DNA of 26,767 bases from AC-32 sp038236705 (lineage in GTDB: Bacteria; Actinomycetota; Thermoleophilia; Gaiellales; Gaiellaceae): NCBI GenBank assembly GCA_038236705.1, contig JBBRZN010000027.1, positions 1 to 26,767 of the forward strand, in the 5' to 3' direction. The translations under genes were made by a program, and so were the position numbers. The notes beneath the pieces were generated by a model that worked only from the letters and a program-made list of their open reading frames with translations, made no database searches and had not been told where the DNA came from. Position 1 is the stretch's first letter, and the number at the start of each line of letters is the position of its first letter. Below are positions 13,845-20,779 of the stretch, in pieces.

Positions 13845-13987
13845 CTCCGATGCTCTTCGCCTGGACAATGTGGCTGTGCGCCGGGCTGTCGCCGCTGTGG
13901 CCGTGGACAGTCACCGGTCGCCACACCGGCAGCCCAGCCGTCAGGTTCGCGAAGCGCGCGTACACATGGGCGAAGCCCTCCTCATGA
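13841..13987 (+). CDS. Possible 48-residue membrane microprotein
   Basis: A GTG-started frame with a hydrophobic, Trp-rich N-terminal segment (MLFAWTMWLCAGLSPLWPW) and a basic tail (FAKRAYTWAKPSS), the shape of a single-pass small membrane protein. It overlaps the preceding micropeptide by GTGA. It is unrecognised and there is no independent support. Confidence 0.25.
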   Translation: MTPMLFAWTMWLCAGLSPLWPWTVTGRHTGSPAVRFAKRAYTWAKPSS

Positions 13988-14009
13988 GTCTCGGCTGCCC
14001 AGGATCGGG

Positions 14010-16952
14010 TCAGGCGATGCGCTCGGCGCTGCTGGCGGCGGCCAGCAAGTCCTCGCGGCGCTCGTCGAGCTCCGAGGCCTCGTCTTCACGGCCACGCTCG
14101 CGCAGGAACTGAATCAGCGCCTCCAGGGTCTCCACCTGGTGCATCCGGTGCTCGCTGGTCGCGATCTTCTCGTAGGCCGCCCGCAGCAGCGCCTCGGCCT
14201 CCTCGTCGAGGCCCTGCGCGGCACGAACGAGCCCGAGCGCCATCGTCGTCGTGGAGAGTGAGGTGATGTCTTGCGGTCCTACGGTCTCCCGGGAGGCAAG
14301 AGCGAAGCGCTCCGCCTCGTCGACGCGCCCCTGCACCAGCAGCAGCTCGGCGAGCCCGCGCTGGCTCTCGCAGAGCGTCGCGCGATCCTCTAGCGGCGCG
14401 AGGATGCGGATCGACTCGCGGTAGAGCCGCTCGGCCTTGGACACGTCGCCCTTGTGGCGCGCCACCCAGGCGGAGTAGTTGAGCGTGCGCCCGAGCGTCC
14501 AGGCGGCGCCTGCCTCGGCGAGGTACTCGCGCGCCGAGTCGAGCGCGGTGTCGGCGGCGTCGAGCTCGCGGCGATAGAGGTGGAGCTGGCCGGCGAACCG
14601 GAGCGCGCGACCGCGGGCCTCGGCGCTGCCGCTCTCCTCGGCGAGCAGGATTGCCTGCTCGATCAGCGGCTCCGCCCGGTCGAGCTCGAGCCGGGCGAGG
14701 TAGACGCTCGCGAGCTCGTCCGCGGCCTCGCTCTCGAAATCCTTGCGCCCGGCCTGCCGCGCGAGGTAGATCGCCTCCTCCATCACGCGCTCCTCCTTGG
14801 CGAGGTCGCCGCGAGTCCAGGCGATCGTCGCCTGCGCCCGGAGCGCGCGGAAGCGGCCGGTGAGGTCGTCCGGCTCGAGCACGCCGAGGGCCTGCTCGAT
14901 CATCTTCTCCGCGCCGGTCACATCGGCCTCGCGCAGCACCGCGGCTTCGGCGAGCGCTACGAGCGCGCGGCCCTGCGTCCAGCCGTCGCCCGCCTCGGCA
15001 GCGGCCTTGCAGACCTCTTCCATCTCCCGCGAGACCGTCGGCAGGTCGCTCAGCCGGTCGGCAGCGCGTGCGGCGAGGTAGCGGCGGCGGAGCGTCGGCT
15101 CGAGCTCGGCCGCGCGCACGAAGAGCTGCCGCGCGGAGCGATTCGCCTCGCGCGCGAACGCGCGCAGGCCGGCTTCCGTCAGCGCCTCGGCGGCCTCCCG
15201 CTGGAGCTCGATCGGCGCGGCGCCGTCCAGCTCGGCGAGGAGCCCCGTCGCCCGGTCGAGGTGGAAGGCGCGGATCTCGAGCAGCTCCTCGCCGGCGTGC
15301 TCCTTCAGCCACTCGGCGAAGCGCGCGTGGTGCTCGGCGCGGTCGGACTTGGAAAGGCCCGAGTACGCGACCTCGCGAATCAGCACGTGCTTGAAGCGGT
15401 AGGCGGCCTCGCTCGTGATGGACGACCGCGGCTCGTCGAGGACGAACTCGCGGCGCAGTAGATCCTCGAGCGGCGCGTCGAGCGAGTCGAGCTCGGGCGA
15501 GAGGCGCAGCAGCGCACCCTCCCAGAAGGTTCGGCCGATCACGGCAGCCCGCTGGAGCAGCGCCTTCGGCTCAGGGCCGAGCCGGTCGATGCGCGCGGCG
15601 ATCAGCGCCTGCAGCGTGTCGGGGATCCGGCCGATGCCGGCGGTGCCGTCCTCGGCGAGCATCCGCACGGTCTCCTCGAGGAAGAGCGGATTGCCCTCGG
15701 TCTTGTCGAGCAGTAGGCGCCGGTCGTCCTCGCTGAGCGAGCCGTCGGTCATGAGCGCGTCCACGAGCTCCTCGCTCTCGCTCTCGCCGAGCGGCTCGAG
15801 CTCGATTGCGGTCGCGCGCACGCGCCCACCGCCCCAGCCCGGGCGGATGTCGAGCAGCTCCGGCCGCGCGAGCGAGACCAGCAGGAGCGGCGCCTCGCGC
15901 ACCCACGTTGCAAGGTGCTCGATCAATTCGAGCAGCGGCTCCTCTGCCCAGTGAATGTCCTCGAAGACGAGCACCAGCGGCTGCTCCTGCGCCATTCGCT
16001 GCGCCCACTCGCGCGCCGCCCAGGCGATCTCTTGCTGACTCCGCTCGGAGTGGACGGCCTCGAGCACCCCCGATGCCAGGCCGAGCAGGTCGGCGACCAC
16101 CTCGTCCTCGCAGCAGACCCGCAGCTTCTCGATCGCGACGTCGAGCGGGTCGTCGTCCACGATGCCTGCCGCGCACTTGACCATCTCGGCGAGCGGCCAG
16201 TACGTGACCCCTTCGCCATACGGGAGGCTGCGACCGGAGAGGACGGTTGCGCCCTCGAGCGCTTCGCTGAACTCGTGCGCGAGGCGGCTCTTGCCGACAC
16301 CGGGCTCGCCGTAGATCGTGAACAGGTGCGCTCGCTTGTCGCGCAGCGCGCGCTCGTACGTGTTGGTGAGGAGCTCGAGCTCGGAGTCGCGGCCGACGAG
16401 CGGGGCCTGCTGCGCCTGTGGTCGCGCGCCGTCTCGGTTCGCGCTCAGGGCCCGCCAGGCCCAGATCTGCTTGTCGAGCCCCTTCAGATCGACCGGGCCG
16501 ACGTCCTCTACCTCGACCAGCCCGAGCGTCAGCCGGTGCGCGGCGGGACCGATCAGGAGCTGCCCCGGCTCGCCGGCCTGCTGCAGGCGCGCCGCGAGCG
16601 TGACGGCCTCGCCGGTGGCGAAGGTCGAATCGCTGTCGTCGGCTACCACCTCGCCGGACTCGATCCCCGCACGGGCCTCGAGCTCGAGCTCGTCCACCGC
16701 GTCCATGATCGCGAGCCCCGCGCGCACGGCGCGCTCCGCGTCGTCCTCGTGCGACTGCGGGATCCCGAAGGCGGCCATGACCGCGTCGCCGGCGAACTTC
16801 TCGACGATGCCGCCGTGGGTGATCACGCAGTGCGAGACCCGTTCGAAGAAGATCTGGACACGGCGGCGCACGACCTCGGGATCCGCGCCCGTGACGAGGG
16901 CGGTCGAATCGACGAGATCGACGAACAGGACCGTGGCGAGCTTGCGTTCCAT
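14010..16952 (-). CDS. Class III nucleotidyl cyclase - AAA ATPase - TPR regulator
   Basis: A 980-residue cytoplasmic signalling protein. Residues 1-170 form a class III adenylate/guanylate cyclase domain: metal Asp D12 (FVDLVDST), EKFAGDAVMAAFG with K52 and D56, and AVTLAARL with R122. The transition-state Asn normally in VNxAARL is Thr here (T118), which may weaken cyclase activity. Residues from about 185 form a large AAA/STAND ATPase: LVGRDSELELL, P-loop GEPGVGKS (215-222), Walker B VLVFEDIHW, and a winged-helix-like segment. From about 600 to 960 the chain is TPR-like helical repeats. This is the LuxR/MalT-like plan with a cyclase in front, common in Actinomycetota. ATG at 16950-16952 is supported by TACACT 6 nt upstream. 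It is divergent from the phosphohexomutase gene. Confidence 0.92.
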   Translation of the reverse strand: MERKLATVLFVDLVDSTALVTGADPEVVRRRVQIFFERVSHCVITHGGIVEKFAGDAVMAAFGIPQSHEDDAERAVRAGLAIMDAVDELELEARAGIESGEVVADDSDSTFATGEAVTLAARLQQAGEPGQLLIGPAAHRLTLGLVEVEDVGPVDLKGLDKQIWAWRALSANRDGARPQAQQAPLVGRDSELELLTNTYERALRDKRAHLFTIYGEPGVGKSRLAHEFSEALEGATVLSGRSLPYGEGVTYWPLAEMVKCAAGIVDDDPLDVAIEKLRVCCEDEVVADLLGLASGVLEAVHSERSQQEIAWAAREWAQRMAQEQPLVLVFEDIHWAEEPLLELIEHLATWVREAPLLLVSLARPELLDIRPGWGGGRVRATAIELEPLGESESEELVDALMTDGSLSEDDRRLLLDKTEGNPLFLEETVRMLAEDGTAGIGRIPDTLQALIAARIDRLGPEPKALLQRAAVIGRTFWEGALLRLSPELDSLDAPLEDLLRREFVLDEPRSSITSEAAYRFKHVLIREVAYSGLSKSDRAEHHARFAEWLKEHAGEELLEIRAFHLDRATGLLAELDGAAPIELQREAAEALTEAGLRAFAREANRSARQLFVRAAELEPTLRRRYLAARAADRLSDLPTVSREMEEVCKAAAEAGDGWTQGRALVALAEAAVLREADVTGAEKMIEQALGVLEPDDLTGRFRALRAQATIAWTRGDLAKEERVMEEAIYLARQAGRKDFESEAADELASVYLARLELDRAEPLIEQAILLAEESGSAEARGRALRFAGQLHLYRRELDAADTALDSAREYLAEAGAAWTLGRTLNYSAWVARHKGDVSKAERLYRESIRILAPLEDRATLCESQRGLAELLLVQGRVDEAERFALASRETVGPQDITSLSTTTMALGLVRAAQGLDEEAEALLRAAYEKIATSEHRMHQVETLEALIQFLRERGREDEASELDERREDLLAAASSAERIA

Positions 16953-16964
16953 GCCTGGAGTGTA
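16953..16964 (-). promoter_or_regulatory. -10 element of the cyclase gene, leaderless start
   Basis: TACACT (16964-16959 on the minus strand) lies 6 nt before ATG 16952. It is the same hexamer and spacing as at the metallophosphoesterase gene. Confidence 0.6.
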
Positions 16965-16999
16965 AAACGCCCGCGGGAGCTGGATTCTTCCGCCGCCAG

Positions 17000-17011
17000 T
17001 AGCATCTCGCC
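17000..17011 (+). promoter_or_regulatory. -10 element of the phosphohexomutase operon, leaderless start
   Basis: TAGCAT (17000-17005) is followed by 6 nt and GTG 17012. The divergent cyclase -10 is only 35 nt away, so the two promoters share their upstream DNA. Confidence 0.58.
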
Positions 17012-18361
17012 GTGCTCGATCCCAAGGCCTTCAAGGCCTACGACGTGCGCGCGATCTACCCCTCGGAGCTCGACAAAGAGGGGGGCTACGCGATCGGGCG
17101 CGCATTCGTCGAGGTGTTCGAGCCGAAGCGGATGGCGGTCGGGCGCGACATGCGCGTGTCCTCCCCCGCGATGGCGGAGGCGGTGATCCGCGGTGCGTCC
17201 GAAGCAGGCGCGGACGTGCTCGACCTCGGGCTCGTAGGCACCGAGATGGTCTATTTCGCCGTCGGAGAGCTCGGGCTGGACGGCGGCGTCGCCGTCACCG
17301 CCTCGCACAATCCGAAGGAGTACACGGGCATGAAGATCGTCCGCGGCGGGGCACTCCCGGTCGGCGGTGAGTCGGGGCTGCTGGAGATCCGCGACCGCGC
17401 CGTGACTCTTTCGGACATTGTCCGGGGTCTGACCCCGGGACAGGTCCAGCAGTACGACATCTGGGAGCAGTTCGTCGAGCGCGTCCTCTCTTTCATCGAC
17501 CCGAGCGCGGTCAAGCTGCTCAAGGTCGTGATCGACGCGGCCAACGGGATGGCCGGGGTGATGCTCCCGCCGGTGCTCGAACGGCTGCCCCAGGTGGAGG
17601 CCGTCCGCTGCTACTTCGAGCCCGACGGCACCTTCCCCAACCACGAGCCCAACCCGCTCCTGCCCGAGAACCGCGCGTTCATCGTGAGCAAGACCCTCGA
17701 GGAGCAAGCCGACTTTGGAGTGGCCTTCGACGGCGACGCCGACCGCTGCTTCTTCGTGGACGACAGCGGCGAGTTCGTCCCCGGCGACTTCGTGACGGCG
17801 CTGTTCGCCGAGCTCGTGCTGGAGAAGGAGCCGGGCGCCAAGATCATCTACGACGTGCGCGCGAGCTGGGCGGTGCCGGAGACGATCGAGCGCGCCGGCG
17901 GCGTCCCGCTCGTGAACCGCGTCGGGCACGCGTTCATCAAGCACCGCATGCGCGAGGAGCACGCGGCCTTCGGCGGCGAGGTCTCCGGCCACTACTACTT
18001 CCGCGACTTCTCGCAGGCCGACTCGGGCGTCGTGCCCTTCCTGCTGATGCTCGAGCTCGTCTCGAAGCGCGGGCAGAAGCTCTCCGAGATCCTGCGCCCG
18101 TTCCGGGAGACGTACTTCATCACCGGCGAGCTCAACACGCCGGTGCCCGACGGTGCCGCGAAGCTGCAGGAGCTGGAGGAGCGCTTCGGTAAGGAGGGCC
18201 GGGTGAGCCACCTGGACGGTGTCTCGATCGACGCCGAGGACTGGCACATGAACGTGCGCCCCTCGAACACCGAGCCGCTCCTGCGCCTGAACCTCGAAGC
18301 TCGCTCGAAGGAGCTGATGGAGCGCAAGCGCGACGAAGTCCTGGAGGTGATCCAGGCGTGA
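17012..18361 (+). CDS. manB: Phosphomannomutase/phosphoglucomutase
   Basis: A 449-residue alpha-D-phosphohexomutase that interconverts hexose 1- and 6-phosphates for sugar-nucleotide synthesis. The phosphoserine loop TASHNPKEYTG is at 96-106 (S98), the Mg loop FDGDADR is at 239-245, the sugar-binding GEVSGHYYF is near 326, and the phosphate-binding RPSNTEPLLRLN is near the end; all four domains are present. Start GTG at 17012 has TAGCAT 6 nt upstream. A GC-rich palindrome (17422-17438) lies in frame at residues about 137-143, in the linker between domains 1 and 2. The TGA overlaps the GTG of the thioesterase gene by 4 nt. It opens a six-gene, envelope-flavoured operon. Confidence 0.94.
   Translation: MLDPKAFKAYDVRAIYPSELDKEGGYAIGRAFVEVFEPKRMAVGRDMRVSSPAMAEAVIRGASEAGADVLDLGLVGTEMVYFAVGELGLDGGVAVTASHNPKEYTGMKIVRGGALPVGGESGLLEIRDRAVTLSDIVRGLTPGQVQQYDIWEQFVERVLSFIDPSAVKLLKVVIDAANGMAGVMLPPVLERLPQVEAVRCYFEPDGTFPNHEPNPLLPENRAFIVSKTLEEQADFGVAFDGDADRCFFVDDSGEFVPGDFVTALFAELVLEKEPGAKIIYDVRASWAVPETIERAGGVPLVNRVGHAFIKHRMREEHAAFGGEVSGHYYFRDFSQADSGVVPFLLMLELVSKRGQKLSEILRPFRETYFITGELNTPVPDGAAKLQELEERFGKEGRVSHLDGVSIDAEDWHMNVRPSNTEPLLRLNLEARSKELMERKRDEVLEVIQA
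17419..17442. repeat. Strong palindrome inside manB
   Basis: CCGGGGT (17422-17428), CTG, ACCCCGG (17432-17438) forms a 7-bp stem with a 3-nt loop. It extends on both sides as TGT and ACA if one G is bulged. It encodes RGLTPG of the protein. It resembles a GGGGTCTGACCCC-type repeat that I recall recurring in many bacterial genomes. Confidence 0.5.
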
Positions 18362-18816
18362 CGATCGAGCTCGGGCACGTGACCGACCGCAAGCCGCCGT
18401 TCAAGTACGCGTCGTTCACGCGCGTCGGGTTCTCCGACACCGACGCCCAGGGGATCGTCTATTACGGCCGCTACCTGCCTTATTTCGACGCCGCGCGGGT
18501 CGAGTACCACCGTCACCTCGGCCTGCTCGATGCGAGCTGGGGCGAGCACGAGTTCGTCATGCGCGCCAACACGATCGAGTACCTCGCGCCGGCCCGCTTC
18601 GACGACCTGATCGAGGTCTTCATCCGCGTCGCGCGGATCGGGCGCACGAGCGTGGGCTACGAGCTCGCCGCGTACAAGCACAAGGACGACGTGCTGATGG
18701 TGACCGCGCAGCAGACCCTCGTCCTCGTCGACCTCCGTGAGCGCAGGGCGCGGGCGATCCCCGACGGGTACCGCGAGAAGATCGGCGAGTTCGAGGGAGA
18801 TGACCTGGAGGGATGA
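18358..18816 (+). CDS. YbgC/4-hydroxybenzoyl-CoA-type acyl-CoA thioesterase
   Basis: A 152-residue hotdog-fold thioesterase. The signature FSDTDAQGIVYYGRYLPYFD (25-44) includes the catalytic Asp (D29), matching the DxDxxGxVyyxxY pattern of the YbgC/4HBT group, which hydrolyses short- or aryl-acyl-CoA. The rest follows a single hotdog domain (MRANTIEYLAPARFDD, then QTLVLVDL). Start GTG at 18358 overlaps the manB stop (GTGA) and its own TGA overlaps the ATG of the next gene, so translation is coupled at both ends. The substrate is unknown; its place among sugar and envelope genes gives no clear hint. Confidence 0.9.
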   Translation: MTIELGHVTDRKPPFKYASFTRVGFSDTDAQGIVYYGRYLPYFDAARVEYHRHLGLLDASWGEHEFVMRANTIEYLAPARFDDLIEVFIRVARIGRTSVGYELAAYKHKDDVLMVTAQQTLVLVDLRERRARAIPDGYREKIGEFEGDDLEG

Positions 18817-19286
18817 GTCACAGCGGCGCGATCGAGGTGATCGACCGGATCGTCAACCGCGGCGAGCGGGAGGTCCTTCAAGCGGTCGTCGACGTGCTCC
18901 ACACCCGCTTCGAGCACTACTCCTGGGTCGGGATCTACCTCGTCGAGGGCGACGACCTCGTGCTCGGGCCGTGGAAAGGGCCTCACGCGACCGAGCACGT
19001 GCGCATCCCGGTCGGCCAGGGGATCTGCGGCGCGGCCGCGGCGACCGGCCAGACGGAGGTCGTGGAGGACGTCAACGCCGACGAGCGCTACCTCGCCTGC
19101 TTCCCCTCGACCCGCTCCGAGATCGTCGTGCCGGTCGCCTACGAAGGCCGCGTGATCGGCGAGATCGACATCGACTCCGACCGCCCGGCGGCTTTCGGCG
19201 AGGACGACCGCGCCTTCCTCGAACGGGTGGCGCTGCTGATCTCGCCGGCGTGCTCCGGAGCGGCGTCGACTAGGATTCCGCGCTGA
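18813..19286 (+). CDS. GAF-domain protein, likely free methionine-(R)-sulfoxide reductase
   Basis: A 157-residue single GAF domain. The motifs match free Met-R-sulfoxide reductase: QGICGAAAATGQTEVVEDV with C72, YLACFPSTRSEIVVP with C96 and E103, and GEIDIDSDRPAAF with D119/D121. These correspond to the resolving and catalytic Cys and the substrate-binding acids of that enzyme. A third Cys found in the E. coli enzyme is not seen. It would repair oxidised free methionine in the cytoplasm; a signalling GAF role is less likely given the Cys pair. ATG at 18813 overlaps the thioesterase stop (ATGA) and its TGA overlaps the next ATG by one base. Confidence 0.85.
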   Translation: MSHSGAIEVIDRIVNRGEREVLQAVVDVLHTRFEHYSWVGIYLVEGDDLVLGPWKGPHATEHVRIPVGQGICGAAAATGQTEVVEDVNADERYLACFPSTRSEIVVPVAYEGRVIGEIDIDSDRPAAFGEDDRAFLERVALLISPACSGAASTRIPR

Positions 19287-19438
19287 TGGCCTCGCTTTCC
19301 TATCTCGACCCCGGCTCCGGGAGCATGTTGCTCCAGATCATCCTCGGCGGCGCCGCTGCCGTCGGGGTGGGCGCGAAACTGACGTGGCGGCGTCTGCTCC
19401 GGACCCTGCGGATCCGCAGGGATGACGACGACAGCTAG
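19286..19438 (+). CDS. 50-residue LDPGSGS-type small membrane protein
   Basis: A short protein encoded between the GAF gene (TGATG overlap) and the methyltransferase gene (17-nt overlap). It reads SYLDPGSGSMLLQIILGG, a hydrophobic helix (about 14-31), then a basic stretch (KLTWRRLLRTLRIRR) and an acidic end. The LDPGSGS start followed by a membrane helix recurs, as I recall, in small proteins next to envelope sulfatase- or nucleotide-pyrophosphatase-like genes. The embedding, the overlaps and the motif argue that it is real and belongs with the next two genes. Function is unknown; it may anchor or scaffold the membrane enzyme. Confidence 0.82.
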   Translation: MASLSYLDPGSGSMLLQIILGGAAAVGVGAKLTWRRLLRTLRIRRDDDDS

Positions 19439-20777
19439 CCGCACTCCAGAGCCGGCCTCTTTCCGCGACCCCGAGGCGCGCATCGTCTACTCGCCCGAGG
19501 GCGAGGTGCTGCGTGAGCTCTCGCCGCGGGCGCAGGAGGACTGGGCCGTGCTCGAGAGCGCGCGCTTCTTCCGGCGGGCGCTCGAGGACGGGCGCATCGT
19601 CGCGACCGAGGAGATCGCGCCGGGGCTGCTACGCCACGAGCGCGTGCCGTTCGTCTCGTATCCGTACGAGTGGCCGTTCGAGATGCTGCGCGAAGCCGCG
19701 CTGCTCCAACTGGGGCTTCTGGACGAGGCGCTGGCGGAAGGCTTGGTGCTCAAGGACGGGAGCCCGTACAACGTCCAGTGGCGCGGCTCGGAGCCGGTGT
19801 TCGTGGACGTCGGGTCGTTCGAGCGCCTGCGCGACGGCGAGCCCTGGGCCGGCTACCGCCAGTTCTGCACGCTCTTCCTCTATCCGATGATGCTGCAGGC
19901 CTACCGCGGGATCGCGCCCCAGCCGTGGCTGCGCGGGAGCCTCGAGGGGATCGAGCCCGCCGAGGCGCGGGCGCTGCTGCCGACGTTCCGGCGCGGCGTG
20001 CTCAGTCACGTCGTCCTGCACGACCGGCTCGAGGCGAAGCACGCCGACCGGGCCAAGGACGTGCGCGCCGAGCTGAAGGCCTCCGGCTTCCGCAAGGAGC
20101 TGATCCAGGCGAACGTGCGTGGCCTGCGGAAGCTCGTCGAGCGGCTCCGGCCGCGGCGGGGCCGTTCGACCTGGGCGGGCTACCGGGAGGCGGCGCCCTA
20201 CACGGACGAAGACGCCGAGCGCAAGGAGCGCTTCGTGCAGGAGGCCGGGCACGCCCGCCTGGCCTGGGACCTCGGCGCGAACGACGGCCGCTTCGCGCGC
20301 GCGCTCGACGCCGAGACCGTGATCGCGGTCGACGGCGAGGAGCGGGTCGTCGGGGAGCTCTACACCGCGCTGCGCCGCGAGGGCTCGCGCTCGATCCTGC
20401 CGCTCGTCGTCGATCTCGCCAATCCGTCGCCGGGGCTGGGCTGGCGGGGCGTAGAGCGCTCGCGCCTCGAGGAACGCGGCCGGCCGGACCTCGTTCTCTG
20501 CCTCGCGCTCGTCCACCACCTGGCGATCGGGCGCAATGTGCCCTTCGCGGAGCTCGTCGGCTGGCTGCGCGGGCTCGGCGCGCGGCTCGTGATCGAGTTC
20601 GCCGCCCGCGAGGACCCGATGGTCGAGCGCCTGCTGTCTGCGAAGCGCGCCGAGACGCACGAGGGCTACAGCCGCGACGCGTTCGAGCGGGAGCTGGCCG
20701 ACGCGTTCGAGGTCGAGCGGCAAGAGGAGCTCTCGGCGGGAACGCGCACGCTCTACCTCGCCCGGCCCCTGGCCTGA
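19422..20777 (+). CDS. Kinase-like / class I methyltransferase fusion (NoeA-like)
   Basis: A 451-residue cytoplasmic protein. The C-terminal half is a Rossmann SAM-dependent methyltransferase: motif I AWDLGANDGRFAR (281-293), VIAVDGEE (300-307), and LVLCLALVHHLAI at motif IV. This group resembles NoeA nodulation-type proteins. The N-terminal half contains EGLVLKDGSPYNVQW (D112, N117) followed by PVFVDVGSFE (D129), which recalls the catalytic and metal loops of protein-kinase/APH folds, then WAGYRQFCTLFLYPMM. ATG at 19422 overlaps the microprotein gene by 17 nt. The next gene, the membrane sulfatase-like enzyme, begins 2 nt after its stop. A role in modifying a surface glycan is inferred from context. 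Confidence 0.85.
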   Translation: MTTTASRTPEPASFRDPEARIVYSPEGEVLRELSPRAQEDWAVLESARFFRRALEDGRIVATEEIAPGLLRHERVPFVSYPYEWPFEMLREAALLQLGLLDEALAEGLVLKDGSPYNVQWRGSEPVFVDVGSFERLRDGEPWAGYRQFCTLFLYPMMLQAYRGIAPQPWLRGSLEGIEPAEARALLPTFRRGVLSHVVLHDRLEAKHADRAKDVRAELKASGFRKELIQANVRGLRKLVERLRPRRGRSTWAGYREAAPYTDEDAERKERFVQEAGHARLAWDLGANDGRFARALDAETVIAVDGEERVVGELYTALRREGSRSILPLVVDLANPSPGLGWRGVERSRLEERGRPDLVLCLALVHHLAIGRNVPFAELVGWLRGLGARLVIEFAAREDPMVERLLSAKRAETHEGYSRDAFERELADAFEVERQEELSAGTRTLYLARPLA

Positions 20778-20779
20778 CC

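Larger units (their letters stand above)
13379..14009. other. About 630-nt region without a well-supported gene
   Basis: Between the endonuclease IV-like gene and the cyclase gene, which end facing each other, there are only weak coding candidates. They are a 60-codon frame (13505-13687) and two overlapping tiny frames (13773-13844, 13841-13987). A possible plus-strand promoter is TTGTCG (13421-13426) with TAAATT (13446-13451). No tRNA, terminator with T-run or mobile-element end was recognised. Confidence 0.5.

Noticed and set aside
13684..13965. Minus-strand 93-codon frame in the gap before the cyclase gene
   Set aside because: It is low-complexity with Ser/Arg/Pro-rich composition typical of antisense frames in GC-rich DNA, with no start signal.
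19670..20779. N-terminal extension of the sulfatase-like protein by about 370 residues
   Set aside because: It is a basic, low-complexity reading of the methyltransferase gene in another frame. GTG 20780 begins directly with the first membrane helix.
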